Below, piece by piece: positions 1 through 8,885 of a stretch of DNA of 64,000 nucleotides; position 1 is the first letter of the stretch; every line of letters starts with the position of its first letter. Source of the stretch: Bin87 sp965204685 (GTDB lineage: Bacteria > Chloroflexota > Dehalococcoidia > Lucifugimonadales > UBA3495); contig OZ242004.1 of NCBI GenBank assembly GCA_965204685.1, positions 2,232,001 to 2,296,000 on the forward strand, given 5' to 3'. Both the position numbers and the translations under genes were made by a program. The notes under the pieces are model-generated. The model ran no database searches. It was not told the origin of the DNA and saw nothing but the letters and a program-made list of their open reading frames with translations.

Positions 1-927
1 GACGCCCGTGGCGGTGGATGAACCGTGACCGATCATCACCAGACCGTCCACGCCAAAGAGCGGCCCGCCCATGGTGCGCGGCAGGTTCATGGTGGTCCAC
101 AGCGCTTCTCCGATTTGCTGCACCTGCTCACGCGGCAGAACGGCCGACAGGCGCTGATGGAGATACGGTACCAACGCCGAACCCAGACCTTCCGCGAACT
201 TGATCAGGATGTTGCCGATGAACCCATCACACACGATGACATCCGCCTTGCCGGTGAAAAAGTCCATCCCCTCGACGTTGCCCACGAAGTTGAGATGGCT
301 CTCCCGAAAAAGGGTATGGCTCTCCTGGACCTGGCGATTGCCTTTTGCCGACTCTTCACCCACGCTGAGCAGCGCCACCCGTGGGTTCTCGATGCCCAGA
401 CGGCGGCGGGAAAAAGCAACCCCCAGTGCGGCAAAGCTCAGCAGCAGCGACGGGCGACAATCCACGTTGCTGCCCAGATCGACCACGGTGGTGTTCGGCG
501 CAACGCCAAGGAAATTGCCGCCGATGCAGGGCCGCTCCAGTCCTTCCAGCAGGCCCAGCGCCATCACCGCCGTGGCCATGGTGGCTCCGGTCGAACCCAT
601 GGACACCACCATGTCGGCCGCGCCCTGCTGAACCAGTCCCATTGCAACGGCGATTGACGATTTCGGTTTCCGTCGCAGGGCGGCTATGGGATGCTCGTCA
701 TCCTCCACCTTACCTTCCGACGGGGCCACTGAAACCGCGCGGCCCGTAACGTCGTGACGGGACAATTCGGCCTGCACGGCATCGTGATCGCCCACCAGGA
801 TGACGGTCAATTCGGGATAGGCATCCAGTGCCGCCAGCGCCCCGGGAACCGTCTCCGGCGGACCAAAGTCCCCACCCATCGCATCCACCGCGACGCGTAC
901 CCGCGGCATGTCTCCGTTCGTGCTCAT
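1..927 (-). CDS. plsX: Phosphate acyltransferase PlsX (3' end outside window)
   Basis: Makes acyl-phosphate from acyl-ACP for phospholipid synthesis in the PlsX/PlsY route; a peripheral membrane enzyme. Read on the minus strand it starts MSTNGDMPRVRVAVDAMGGD, the classic PlsX N-terminus (VAVDAMGGDxxP), followed by VSMGSTGATMA, a VDLGSNVDC block, LGIENPRVALLSVGEE and the KADVIVCDGFIGN segment. 309 codons are visible and the frame runs off the window edge, so only the last few residues are missing. Its ATG overlaps the TGA of the upstream hot-dog gene (ATGA), so the two are translationally coupled. Family assignment is firm. Confidence 0.95.
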   Translation of the reverse strand, partial: MSTNGDMPRVRVAVDAMGGDFGPPETVPGALAALDAYPELTVILVGDHDAVQAELSRHDVTGRAVSVAPSEGKVEDDEHPIAALRRKPKSSIAVAMGLVQQGAADMVVSMGSTGATMATAVMALGLLEGLERPCIGGNFLGVAPNTTVVDLGSNVDCRPSLLLSFAALGVAFSRRRLGIENPRVALLSVGEESAKGNRQVQESHTLFRESHLNFVGNVEGMDFFTGKADVIVCDGFIGNILIKFAEGLGSALVPYLHQRLSAVLPREQVQQIGEALWTTMNLPRTMGGPLFGVDGLVMIGHGSSTATGV

Positions 928-1388
928 CGCGCAGTTTCCCTCATATCTGCCGGGCCCATCACCACGGTCGCCGACCCGGTGATGATCCTGTTTCCATTAT
1001 CAACGTTTCGGAGCTCTACATTGCAGGTCAGGCGGCTGCCATCAGCGACCGATTCGCTCTTGGTCACTGAGCCGAGGGCTTCCAGAAGGTCTCCGGGATG
1101 TGCCGCCCCACGGAACCTGACCCGCAGGCTGCCTGACCGCAGCCAGCAGGAACCGTACTCGCCCGCCATCATCTCGGAGATCATGGCCAAAGTCAGCATG
1201 CCGTGGGCTATCACTCCTTCGAAACGGGTGGACGCCGCAAATTCATCGTCGTAGTGGATACGGTTGTGGTCGCCGGAAGCCGATCGGTAGGCATCGATAT
1301 TTTCTCGACTGACGACACGTCGCACCGGAGCGACCGCGTAGCCCACATCGAATCGCGAGGGGGCGTGTGTTGAAGCGTCAGCCGGCAT
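924..1388 (-). CDS. MaoC/HadB-like (R)-hydroxyacyl dehydratase
   Basis: Single hot-dog protein of 154 aa. The hydratase-2 motif is visible near residues 38-46 (A-S-G-D-H-N-x-I-H), giving the Asp/His catalytic pair of MaoC-type (R)-enoyl-CoA/ACP hydratases, followed by the FEGVIAHGML helix. It overlaps the preceding gene's end by 11 bp and plsX by 4 bp, so all three form one transcript. Next to plsX, the likely role is dehydrating 3-hydroxyacyl-ACP in fatty acid synthesis, as with mycobacterial HadB. A catabolic enoyl-CoA hydratase is the alternative. The role is inferred from context. Confidence 0.85.
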   Translation of the reverse strand: MPADASTHAPSRFDVGYAVAPVRRVVSRENIDAYRSASGDHNRIHYDDEFAASTRFEGVIAHGMLTLAMISEMMAGEYGSCWLRSGSLRVRFRGAAHPGDLLEALGSVTKSESVADGSRLTCNVELRNVDNGNRIITGSATVVMGPADMRETAR

Positions 1389-1788
1389 ATCGCTCTGTCA
1401 ATTCGTCGCTGTCATCCGCGGGAAGCAGCACAGTGGTGCGACCGTTCATCAAGTCCGATCCCGTGGGTTCGTCGGATACCGTGTAGTTAACCGTGAGAAA
1501 CCGCATTCCGCCGCGCTCGCGAACCGGTTCAACTCGGGCCACCGCGGCCACCGTGGAACCAACGCGCAACGCATCTACGGTTTCCAGATCCTGCAGGCTA
1601 TGGATCGCGCCGTCGGGCAGCGACAGGCGTTCCAGCAACAAGGCGACCACCCGGGCAGCGAGCATGATCGGAGGAGCGCATTGCGTGTCCATGTACAGCG
1701 GCAGATTATCGCCGACGGCCGAAAGGTATTCGTGGACTGCTTCAGAGGTAATGTCCCAGGAGCCCAGGCTGATCGCGTTATCTTGCAA
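1378..1788 (-). CDS. FAS1-like/MaoC-N dehydratase subunit (HadA-like)
   Basis: 136 aa, beginning MQDNAISLGSWDITSEAVHEY with the SAVGDNLPLYMD segment typical of FAS1-like dehydratase N-terminal hot-dog domains. The catalytic Asp...His pair of the neighbouring gene is absent, so this is probably the non-catalytic partner that completes a double-hot-dog dimer. It is first in a tightly overlapping hadA-like/hadB-like/plsX set on the minus strand. The pairing is inferred from size, family and 11-bp overlap. Confidence 0.75.
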   Translation of the reverse strand: MQDNAISLGSWDITSEAVHEYLSAVGDNLPLYMDTQCAPPIMLAARVVALLLERLSLPDGAIHSLQDLETVDALRVGSTVAAVARVEPVRERGGMRFLTVNYTVSDEPTGSDLMNGRTTVLLPADDSDELTERYAG

Positions 1789-1958
1789 TGCTCTTCCCCT
1801 GACCGATCATACGGCTGGCTCCGCCCCACAGTGCAAACAATATACACGGGCAGGCCCAGACCGACAACGCGCGCTCTTTCAAAATGATTGGGTCCTGATC
1901 TTTTGGTGTAATATGATCGTCAAGTTCCAGCATCATGCGTACCCACTTTCGGGAGTTA

Positions 1959-2065
1959 GTCAGAATCAGGATTTCCAAGATTATCGGATTTTCAGGATGC
2001 TGCCGCCAACGCGCTGACCAACCCAATCCTGCTAATCCTGAAATCCGGTAAATCCTGATTCTGAC
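1959..2065. repeat. Dispersed palindromic repeat, family R1 copy 1
   Basis: 107-bp imperfect palindrome bounded by GTCAGAATCAGGATTT at the left and its exact reverse complement AAATCCTGATTCTGAC at the right. Related copies lie at 32876-32982 and 46974-47083. It sits in the intergenic region between the divergent hadA-like and CoA-transferase genes. No ORF is inside. Confidence 0.85.
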
Positions 2066-2080
2066 AATTTACGAAACCGA

Positions 2081-3538
2081 GTGCACGTGAAAATTCCAGA
2101 AAGGCGCAAAGCAAAGGATTTCGCAGTGGCTGACCAGATTCTATCAACCTTGCTCACCATTCCGGGCTGTGATCCGGAGCAGGCTTCGCGAGTTTCGTTT
2201 ACCGGAGGGGTCGATCCGATCCTGCCGACGCCGTTCCGCATCGGGGAAGCCGCCGCCGCCAGCCTCGCTGCGGTCGGACTGGCAGTCTCTGATCTGTGGG
2301 AGACGCGCACGGGACGCCGTCAGGATGTCGCCGTGGACGCCCGGCAGGCCACGGCATCGCTGCGCAGCAGCAGGTACATGACCCTCAACGGTGCGCCGGC
2401 AGCCGGAGAACGGCCCTCGGTGATGGGCGTTTATCCCGCCAAAAACGGCAGGTGGAGCTACCTGCACTGCAACTTCCCGAATCATCGCGAAGCGGCGTTG
2501 AGCGTACTGGGCGTGCCGGAAGACCGGGAAGCCGTGCGACAGGCGGTGGCCAATTGGGACGCCCTGGAATTGGAAGAGGCAATCATTGCCGCCCGAGGAG
2601 CCGGCGGCATGGTGCGGTCCATGGACGAGTGGGCACAGCATCCGCAATCAGCCGCCGTAGCGTCCTTGCCCCTGCTTGAAATCGACAAGATCGCCGACAG
2701 CCCGCCGGAACCGTTGCCCGAAGGTTCCCGCCCGCTTTCGGGGATACGCGTTCTGGACCTCACCCGCGTCCTGGCCGGCCCCACTTGCGCCCGCACCCTG
2801 GCAGAGCATGGCGCGGACGTTATGAAAGTGACCGCCCAGCACCTGCCCAGCAGCGAAGCCCAGGAATTCGACACCGGCCACGGCAAGTTGTCCACGCGAC
2901 TGGATCTCAGGGACGCGCCGGACCTCGCGACCATGCGCCATCTGGTCAGCCAGGCCGACGTGTTCTCGCAGGGCTACCGCCCGGGGACCCTGGCGCAGCG
3001 CGGTCTCGCTCCGGAAGACCTGGCGAAACTCCGACCGGGTATCGTCTACGTTTCGCTGTCGGCCTTCGGGCGCGTCGGACCGTGGGCTGACCGCCGCGGC
3101 TTCGATACGGTAGTTCAGACCGTCAGCGGCATCACGGATCGGCAGGGGCAGTTGTTCCCCGGCGCCGAACCCGGACCGCAGTTCTACCCGGTGTCCGCAA
3201 TCGATTACCTGACCGGATACCTGATGGCCTACGGTGCCCTGACCGCCCTGGCGCGCCGCGCCCGGGAAGGCGGGAGCTGGCTCGTCAGGATTTCCCTGGC
3301 GCAAATCGGCAAATGGCTGGTCGACCGGGGACAGGTGCCGGAGCCCGACCTACGCGACGTAGAGTCGGATTTCAGCGCCGATGAGATCATCCGGTGGTGC
3401 ACCACCAGCCAGGTGCCGGCGGGCCGGTTGACGCACCTGGCGCCGACGGTGCAGCTTTCCGAAACGCAACCGTATTGGGCGAGGCCCACGGTGCCGCTGG
3501 GGTATCATGACCCGGTGTGGCCGGAGCGGGTGGCATGA
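2081..3538 (+). CDS. Type III CoA-transferase (CaiB/BaiF), swapped half order
   Basis: 485-aa formyl-CoA-transferase-family protein that would move CoA between carboxylic acids. The hallmark N-terminal block (PLSGIRVLDLTRVLAGPTCA, then LAEHGADVMKV) appears only at about residue 220, whereas the segment usually found later (DLWETRTGRRQDVAVD, then GVYPAKNGRW) occupies residues 60-130. The two halves are therefore in permuted order relative to classical CaiB, an arrangement I associate with a subset of actinobacterial and Chloroflexota homologues. No obvious Shine-Dalgarno decides the start; GTG and ATG codons slightly downstream are possible. Substrate unknown. It stands alone after an R1 repeat. 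Confidence 0.85.
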   Translation: MHVKIPERRKAKDFAVADQILSTLLTIPGCDPEQASRVSFTGGVDPILPTPFRIGEAAAASLAAVGLAVSDLWETRTGRRQDVAVDARQATASLRSSRYMTLNGAPAAGERPSVMGVYPAKNGRWSYLHCNFPNHREAALSVLGVPEDREAVRQAVANWDALELEEAIIAARGAGGMVRSMDEWAQHPQSAAVASLPLLEIDKIADSPPEPLPEGSRPLSGIRVLDLTRVLAGPTCARTLAEHGADVMKVTAQHLPSSEAQEFDTGHGKLSTRLDLRDAPDLATMRHLVSQADVFSQGYRPGTLAQRGLAPEDLAKLRPGIVYVSLSAFGRVGPWADRRGFDTVVQTVSGITDRQGQLFPGAEPGPQFYPVSAIDYLTGYLMAYGALTALARRAREGGSWLVRISLAQIGKWLVDRGQVPEPDLRDVESDFSADEIIRWCTTSQVPAGRLTHLAPTVQLSETQPYWARPTVPLGYHDPVWPERVA

Positions 3539-3642
3539 TCTTTCAGCGACCGTGATCCCTGCCGGTCGCGATGCAACGCGGCGCAGGATGTGTTCCCACG
3601 TGCTTGTTGGGAGCGTCGCCGGCTTGCCGAGGTGCCGGCGCC

Positions 3643-4089
3643 CTACACCACTGAGATCGCGTCCGCGTATTCGCTGCTCAGGGTAACTCGGCGGTCCTTG
3701 GTGGTAAGCAGGGTAGCGTTGGCCGTTGCCGCATTCCGCCTGAGGGCGGCGGAGATGGAACGCCGCGCGCCGATCAGGCCGTAACGGTCCAGCTCGAGCT
3801 GGCTGTAAATTTCATCAATGTGCATCTGATGGTCCGGGGCGCTCACCAGCGCATCCAACAACCGCTGCGCGTCCGCGGATACATTGTTGCGAGTGCCCCG
3901 CGCCGTAGCGGCAGTCCACGCGTGCTCTCGCGGCTCGGGAGCCACGCTGGCCATGGGCGCGCCGCTTGTGACCATCGGCGTTTCCAATTCGACCGGAGCG
4001 TTTACTCGTTCGTGTTGCCTTGCCAGGGAACGGATCACCGAAATCACCTCCTGACTGTCGCCGGAGATGTTGAGCGTGACGGTTGCCAT
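3643..4089 (-). CDS. Hypothetical protein, possible winged-helix C-terminus
   Basis: Not recognised. The ATG at 4089 is preferred to the longer frame start at 4215 because GAGG lies about 10 nt upstream and the N-terminus (MATVTLNISGDSQ) looks natural. 148 aa: a small predicted beta/alpha N-terminal part (residues 1-30), a Pro/Ala-rich linker, then a C-terminal alpha-helical block (residues 80-145, MHIDEIYSQLELDRYGLIGA) that resembles a winged-helix fold. A TATAAT-like box lies 125 bp upstream. Function unknown. Confidence 0.6.
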   Translation of the reverse strand: MATVTLNISGDSQEVISVIRSLARQHERVNAPVELETPMVTSGAPMASVAPEPREHAWTAATARGTRNNVSADAQRLLDALVSAPDHQMHIDEIYSQLELDRYGLIGARRSISAALRRNAATANATLLTTKDRRVTLSSEYADAISVV

Positions 4090-4213
4090 TGCTGTACATC
4101 CTCTGAGTGAGTGGGGGGGAGTAGAGTCTGCGAGAATTCCTATGCGCGAGCAACCCTGATCGCGATAGAGCCGGCCTAAAGCCGCAAGGGAACGGGTCCG
4201 CGTTCGGCTGCGC

Positions 4214-4219
4214 ATTATA
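4214..4219 (-). promoter_or_regulatory. Putative -10 box (TATAAT)
   Basis: Minus-strand TATAAT in an AT-rich stretch that contrasts with the GC-rich surroundings, upstream of the hypothetical gene starting at 4089. TTGAGC hexamers lie upstream but spacing to a -35 is not clean. Confidence 0.4.
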
Positions 4220-4286
4220 ATCGGATATTGCTCAAATTGCTCAATATCGTTGCGAAACTAAAAAATGCGCTGAACGGAATTCGCAC

Positions 4287-4319
4287 AAAAAGCAGGGGCG
4301 GGTATGCAGCCGCCCCTGC
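4287..4319 (-). terminator. Rho-independent terminator of the NHL propeller gene
   Basis: A perfect 10-bp stem GCAGGGGCGG/CCGCCCCTGC with an 8-nt loop is followed on the minus strand by TTTTT. It lies 20 bp after the minus-strand stop codon at 4341, the classic layout of an intrinsic terminator. Confidence 0.8.
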
Positions 4320-4340
4320 ACAATTCGCACAGTGTGCGGG

Positions 4341-5261
4341 CTAACCCTTACGGGTGTACTTCACCACCGTGCGGCCGGTGCTTCCCTCATAGGGCTCAAC
4401 CACGTACAGGTCTTTCTGGCTGTCGACCCAAACGCCGTGGCAACTGCGGTGGGTCAGGTCACCCCATTGCGCCAGCCGCTCTCCATTCGCATCAAGGATG
4501 CTCAGCATCCCGCCGTTGTGCTCCGCCACGTAAGCGACGTCATCATCGTCGATGCAGATGACGGCGGGGCCAATCAGTTTGCTGGGCCAGTCGGTGACGT
4601 GCGTGCCGTCCTGGTTGAAGACCTGGACACGGTCGTTTTCACGGTCGGCGATCAGAAGATTGCCTTGCCGGTTGATCCAGGCGCCGTGCGGCAGGTTGAA
4701 TTGCCCAGGCCCCGCGCCCGGTTCGCCCCACGAGAAGATGTGCTCGCCGGTGGGCGTGAACTTGTGCACCCGGGCGTTGGCGTAGCCGTCAGCGATGTAG
4801 ATCTCGCCTGCGTCGTTCAGTGCGATTCCGGCCGGCATATTGAACGGGTCGGCGCCACGCACCACCTGGTGCCAGGAGTTGGAATCGAAGGCGGTGTTGT
4901 CGGCTCCGGTGTCGGAACGGAAACCGTACTCCCCGATGGTCATTACCAGCTCACCGTCCTTGGTGAGCTTGAAAATCTGGCCCATGTTGCGGTCCACGAG
5001 CCACACGTAGCCCCACTGGTCGATGATGATTGCGTGGGGGAATTCGAACATCCCGGCCCCCCAGGACTTGATGAACTTGCCGTCCCGGTCGAAAACCATG
5101 ATCGGATGGTCGGGATTACGGTTGAAGCAGTAAACGCGATCCTCGTCGTCGCCGAAAACTGCCGCCGCCGGCATTGGAATGCCATCGGGCGCCTGAGCCC
5201 AGTTGCGATCGAATTCGTAGGTGTGCGCGCCGTTGCCGACGACATTGGTGGCGGTGGTCAT
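4341..5261 (-). CDS. NHL-repeat beta-propeller (amidating-lyase-like)
   Basis: 306 aa counted from the ATG at 5261, which has AGGAGG 6 nt upstream; the longer frame to 5504 is rejected because it runs into the GNAT gene. Repeats of the NHL type are seen throughout (FEFPHAIIIDQWGYVWLVDR, FNMPAGIALNDAGEIYIAD, FNLPHGAWINRQGNLLIADR, then SCHGVWVDSQKDLYVVE), as in the peptidyl-alpha-hydroxyglycine lyase-like family. No signal peptide is visible, so it is probably cytoplasmic. Substrate unknown. A strong terminator follows. Confidence 0.8.
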   Translation of the reverse strand: MTTATNVVGNGAHTYEFDRNWAQAPDGIPMPAAAVFGDDEDRVYCFNRNPDHPIMVFDRDGKFIKSWGAGMFEFPHAIIIDQWGYVWLVDRNMGQIFKLTKDGELVMTIGEYGFRSDTGADNTAFDSNSWHQVVRGADPFNMPAGIALNDAGEIYIADGYANARVHKFTPTGEHIFSWGEPGAGPGQFNLPHGAWINRQGNLLIADRENDRVQVFNQDGTHVTDWPSKLIGPAVICIDDDDVAYVAEHNGGMLSILDANGERLAQWGDLTHRSCHGVWVDSQKDLYVVEPYEGSTGRTVVKYTRKG

Positions 5262-5334
5262 TTGAGCCTCCTCATTGTCATTGCGTGTGGCGATCCCTTG
5301 GGTTCTGCCTTGTTTTACCACAATTTGGCGTCGA

Positions 5335-5961
5335 TCAGCGCGGCGCCACCGGCTTGGCGAGGAAGATATCCGGTTTGCCGCGCCCGTTGGCGTCGGGCAG
5401 AACTCCGGCGATGGCAAAACCCATCCTCCGGTAAAACTCGTAAGGGTGACCTTTGAAATTGGTGATGCGCGCCAGGTGCCATAGCGGGTCGGGGTAGAGA
5501 TCAACGCCGGCCAGGGACGTCATGTCGTCCTCGTCGTCGGAACCCAACCAGATCGTGAGACCGCCCCGCTGCGCGACTTGACATTCCATGTCTTCCAGCA
5601 GCGCACGACCGATGCCCTGGCGCTGGTACGACGGTTGAACCACAATAACGTTGAGTTCCCAAACATTCCCCTGATATATGGGCTCGGCGGCGGACCAGCC
5701 TGCAAGGTGATCACGGTCGGTGAACACGGCTCGGCAGATGCGGTCCGGCGTCAGAGATTCTTCCACGGCAACCCTGGCTGTCTCGAGGTTCGGCCAAGTC
5801 AGCGGCCAATGCTCGGCGAAGCCCTCAACCAACAGGGCAGCCGCTTGGCGGCAAGCCGCAGGATTCGAAGATGTCAGGTCTGTTATTCGCAAATCATCGG
5901 TTTTGGCATAGTACGCCCATGGATTGGCAGCGGCTTGGCCGATGGGCAACTGTGGCGACAA
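5335..5961 (-). CDS. GNAT acetyltransferase, AAC(6')-like
   Basis: Up to 208 aa. The acetyl-CoA loop is clear (VQPSYQRQGIGRALL), and the C-terminus has HPYEFYRRMGFAIAGVLPDA followed by NGRGKPDIF, a block shared with aminoglycoside 6'-N-acetyltransferase-type GNATs. Sequence cannot say whether aminoglycosides are the real substrate. The listed ATG (5961) overlaps the divergent membrane-protein gene by about 40 bp, so a start further in (for example a TTG near 5891) is plausible. Confidence 0.8.
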   Translation of the reverse strand: MSPQLPIGQAAANPWAYYAKTDDLRITDLTSSNPAACRQAAALLVEGFAEHWPLTWPNLETARVAVEESLTPDRICRAVFTDRDHLAGWSAAEPIYQGNVWELNVIVVQPSYQRQGIGRALLEDMECQVAQRGGLTIWLGSDDEDDMTSLAGVDLYPDPLWHLARITNFKGHPYEFYRRMGFAIAGVLPDANGRGKPDIFLAKPVAPR

Positions 5962-6383
5962 TTACCCTGTACGCGGCGGCCGCGGCCAGTCTGGCTATAA
6001 TGTTGGGCGAAAGCCTTTTGCCGGAAGGTTCGCCGGCGCAGCGCACTTTTCACGACATCGCTGACTACCTGAACCGGCTGGGCGACATTGGCAGCGGGGC
6101 GATTATTGCGATCATCGTGTTCATTCTAGCAGGAGGTGGAGCCGGAATGTTGCTTTTCGATGCCTACGATAGGTTCCAGGAAATCCGCAAACGGCGAGCA
6201 GAAGAAAGAGCGGCAGCGCTGGCCGAAGGCCAAGCTCAAGGCCGGGCCGAGGGCAGAGCGCAGGGCCGGGCCGAGGCCCGCGCTGAAATACAGGACCGCC
6301 TCAAAGAGCAAGGCATCAACCTTGACGACCTGCTGCCCCCTGATGAGCCAGAACCGGACAATCAAGGTTGGCTGTTCCCCTGA
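5919..6383 (+). CDS. Small membrane protein with charged Ala/Glu/Arg repeat tail
   Basis: 154 aa from the ATG at 5919. Two predicted membrane helices (residues about 8-30 and 60-80) are followed by a coiled-coil-like tail containing repeated AEG-x-AQGR-AEGR-type units (residues 100-130) and an acidic end. No enzymatic motif. Divergent from and overlapping the GNAT gene. Such QGRAEG repeats occur in many unrelated bacterial proteins, so no function is proposed. An in-frame ATG at 5871 would add 16 residues. Confidence 0.6.
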   Translation: MDWQRLGRWATVATITLYAAAAASLAIMLGESLLPEGSPAQRTFHDIADYLNRLGDIGSGAIIAIIVFILAGGGAGMLLFDAYDRFQEIRKRRAEERAAALAEGQAQGRAEGRAQGRAEARAEIQDRLKEQGINLDDLLPPDEPEPDNQGWLFP

Positions 6384-6421
6384 CCTCTGCGATACGCCCA
6401 ATTCAGCATCGGGCGCCGGAG

Positions 6422-7324
6422 TTAGAATGCGCCGATGCCAGAGGTTTGCACGCGGATGCTGTAGAGCGACTGCCCGGAAGTCAGGAACAGCGTCCGCATG
6501 TCGTCGCCGCCAAAGCAGATGTTCCGCGTGACTTCCGGGGTTTCCAGCACTCCCAGGCGCTCTCCATCAGGCGAAACGATCCAAACTCCGCCCGAGCCGG
6601 TGCACCAGACCCGGCCGTCGATATCCACTTTCATACCATCGGGCACGCCTGGAGCGTCTGACCCCATTTCGATAAGGATCCGATTGCCGCTCAATGTCCC
6701 GTCGGCAGCGACGTCGAAGGCTCGGATGCGTCGGTTCGGGCAGAATTCCCCATTTTCCTCCCGGTCGAAATCCGCCGGCTCCGCCCGGCTGATGGCCACG
6801 TACAGCACCGATTCGTCTGGGGACAGGGCGAGACCGTTTGAGTATTCGCATTCGTCAGTTGCCAGGTGAACGTTCCCGGCCGGATCAATACGGTACACGC
6901 CGGCGAAGGGAATCTCGCGCAGTTCCTCCGGAAAGCGCAGGTGGGGATCCGTGAAATAGATCGTCCCGTCGGTTCGGCAGATCACGTCGTTGGGCTTGTT
7001 GAACCGCTTGCCATCCCAGCGGTCGGCGATGGAGGTGACGTTGCCGTCGGCGTCCATGCGCGTGACGCAGCGATGATCCGCGCCTTCACACATCAAGAGG
7101 TTCCCCTGTCGGTCCAGGGTGCAGCCGTTGCCCTCGCCGGTGTTCTCGCGGACCACCGTGGTCTCGCGCGTTTGCGGGTCCCACTTGAGCAACTGCTGAC
7201 GCTCCAGATCAACGAAGGTCAAATACCCACCGGGATGCCACAGCGGTCCTTCGGTGCGAACCTGGTTCCCGTCGAGCAGCGTAAGTTCGGTTTCGGCAAG
7301 CAGCCCGGACAAATCCTCAGCCAT
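6422..7324 (-). CDS. SMP-30/gluconolactonase/LRE-family lactonase
   Basis: 300-aa six-bladed propeller of the SMP-30 family, which hydrolyses sugar lactones and related esters in the cytoplasm using one divalent metal. Visible family blocks: EGPLWHPGGYLTFVD with the metal-binding Glu, NEP-like KPNDVICRTDGTIYFTD, SNGLALSPDESVLYVA (metal Asn) and PDGMKVDIDGRVWCTG (metal Asp). Full length. Preceded by TATAAT at 7360-7365 and a GGAGG-type site. Substrate not predictable. Confidence 0.9.
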   Translation of the reverse strand: MAEDLSGLLAETELTLLDGNQVRTEGPLWHPGGYLTFVDLERQQLLKWDPQTRETTVVRENTGEGNGCTLDRQGNLLMCEGADHRCVTRMDADGNVTSIADRWDGKRFNKPNDVICRTDGTIYFTDPHLRFPEELREIPFAGVYRIDPAGNVHLATDECEYSNGLALSPDESVLYVAISRAEPADFDREENGEFCPNRRIRAFDVAADGTLSGNRILIEMGSDAPGVPDGMKVDIDGRVWCTGSGGVWIVSPDGERLGVLETPEVTRNICFGGDDMRTLFLTSGQSLYSIRVQTSGIGAF

Positions 7325-7359
7325 CTTTAGCCTCCAGTCATGCGGGTGATTTGTGGCCG

Positions 7360-7365
7360 ATTATA
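7360..7365 (-). promoter_or_regulatory. Extended -10 promoter of the SMP-30 gene
   Basis: Minus-strand TTGCTATAAT, an extended -10 (TGnTATAAT), 36 bp before the SMP-30 start codon. The same TGCTATAAT core occurs at 16110, 25943 and 35738. Confidence 0.55.
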
Positions 7366-7550
7366 GCAACGGGATAACAGACTCGTATCGTCCGCGGCTT
7401 GGCGACGCCGCCCGACGGGACGAACACGTTTGACCCGCGTTGCCCTGACTCGGGCCAAAGGGTACACTGGCCCGCGTTGTGTTTGCACCCGGCCTATCCG
7501 CCGTCGGCGGGCAGGCCGGGTGAATTTGATGCGAGTCGACGGTCGAACCA

Positions 7551-8885
7551 GTGGCTAGGACAGAGGAACGAGCGGGCGCAGCGCCCACGGGAGGAGTGTC
7601 TTCCGGCGGGCGCATCTATTACGGCTGGTGGATGGTCGTCGTCACCTCGGTGATGAGTTTCTTCGCCAGCGGCATCTTCTTTCGCGGATTCGGCGTGCTG
7701 GTGCTGCCAATCCGTGAGCAGTTGGGCATTACCCAGGCGCAAACGAACCTGGTGTTTTCGATAGCGCGCGCCGAGGGCGGGCTGGAAGGCCCGTTGGCCG
7801 GGTGGCTGATCGACAAATTCGGCAACCGCAAAGTGCTGGTTCCGTCATTGATAATCACCGTCGTCGGTTACATCATCATGGCCTTCTGGTTGCCCGGATT
7901 CTGGGGCTTCGCGATCATCTATCTGGGCCTGGTATCACTGGGCAACAGCATGGGATTCCAGCACGCCTGCTTCGCCGGCCTGAATCAATGGTTCCACCGG
8001 CGGCGGGCGCTGGCGATATCCATACTGGCCGCGGTGGCGTCTTTGGGCGGCCTGGCGCTGATTCCGACGATGAACCTTCTGATCGACCGGGCCGGACTGC
8101 GCTGGGGCCTCATCGCTTCGGGGGCGTTTTACGCGGTTATCCTGCTGCCCTTGTGTTTCTGGTTCAGAAATCGCCCCGAGGACATGGGACTGTTGCCGGA
8201 CGGCGCCACCAGACCGCCTCCCGCCCGTCCCGGTTCCGCTGCTGCCCGTCGCGAGACGCGAGACTACACGGTGCGGGAGGCGCTGCGAACCCAGGCCTAC
8301 TGGCTCTTGCTCGTAGGCGCCGGACTGAGGCAGATGGCGACGCTGGGTATCCTGATCAGCCTTTTCCCGATTATGGTTGAAGACAAGGGCATGAGCACCC
8401 AGATGGCGGCGAACCTTATCGGCGCGATGTCCGCCATCAACTTCGTGTCTCGGCTGGTCATGGGGTACATGGGCGACCGGGTATCCAAGAAAACCATCAT
8501 GTTCCTGAGCCTGACGGTGGAAGGGATCGGATACCTCTGCCTGTGGATGGGCGATTGGCAGACGGCCGTCGGCATAACCCTGGTGGTGGCGTTCATCGTG
8601 TGCGAGGGCATGATGGACGGCGCCGGCGTGATTGTGTGGGCCGCGCTGGGTGAGTACTACGGCCGCACCAGGTTTGCCACGCTGCGGGGGTACATCACCT
8701 TCGCCTACGCCTGGGCGCTGGTGGCGTCACCCGTGTACGCTGGTTGGGTGGCAGACCGTTTCGGGCACTACGACTACGCGATAATCCCGGGGGCGATCTG
8801 CGCCTTCCTGGCCGGCGCGTGCTTCCTGTTCATCAAACGACCTCCCGAGCTGATGGTGACAGATACCGCGGCGGACACCCGGTGA
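7551..8885 (+). CDS. MFS transporter, oxalate/monocarboxylate type
   Basis: 444 aa with 12 predicted membrane helices. The opening IYYGWWMVVVTSVMSFFASG and the loop LAGWLIDKFGNRKVLV (MFS signature between helices 2 and 3) place it in the monocarboxylate/oxalate-formate antiporter group; two homologues with the same YYGW start lie at 34291 and 44131. Starts with GTG. Likely imports or exports an organic anion; the direction and substrate are unknown. It precedes an aminotransferase gene by about 160 bp. Confidence 0.9.
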   Translation: MARTEERAGAAPTGGVSSGGRIYYGWWMVVVTSVMSFFASGIFFRGFGVLVLPIREQLGITQAQTNLVFSIARAEGGLEGPLAGWLIDKFGNRKVLVPSLIITVVGYIIMAFWLPGFWGFAIIYLGLVSLGNSMGFQHACFAGLNQWFHRRRALAISILAAVASLGGLALIPTMNLLIDRAGLRWGLIASGAFYAVILLPLCFWFRNRPEDMGLLPDGATRPPPARPGSAAARRETRDYTVREALRTQAYWLLLVGAGLRQMATLGILISLFPIMVEDKGMSTQMAANLIGAMSAINFVSRLVMGYMGDRVSKKTIMFLSLTVEGIGYLCLWMGDWQTAVGITLVVAFIVCEGMMDGAGVIVWAALGEYYGRTRFATLRGYITFAYAWALVASPVYAGWVADRFGHYDYAIIPGAICAFLAGACFLFIKRPPELMVTDTAADTR

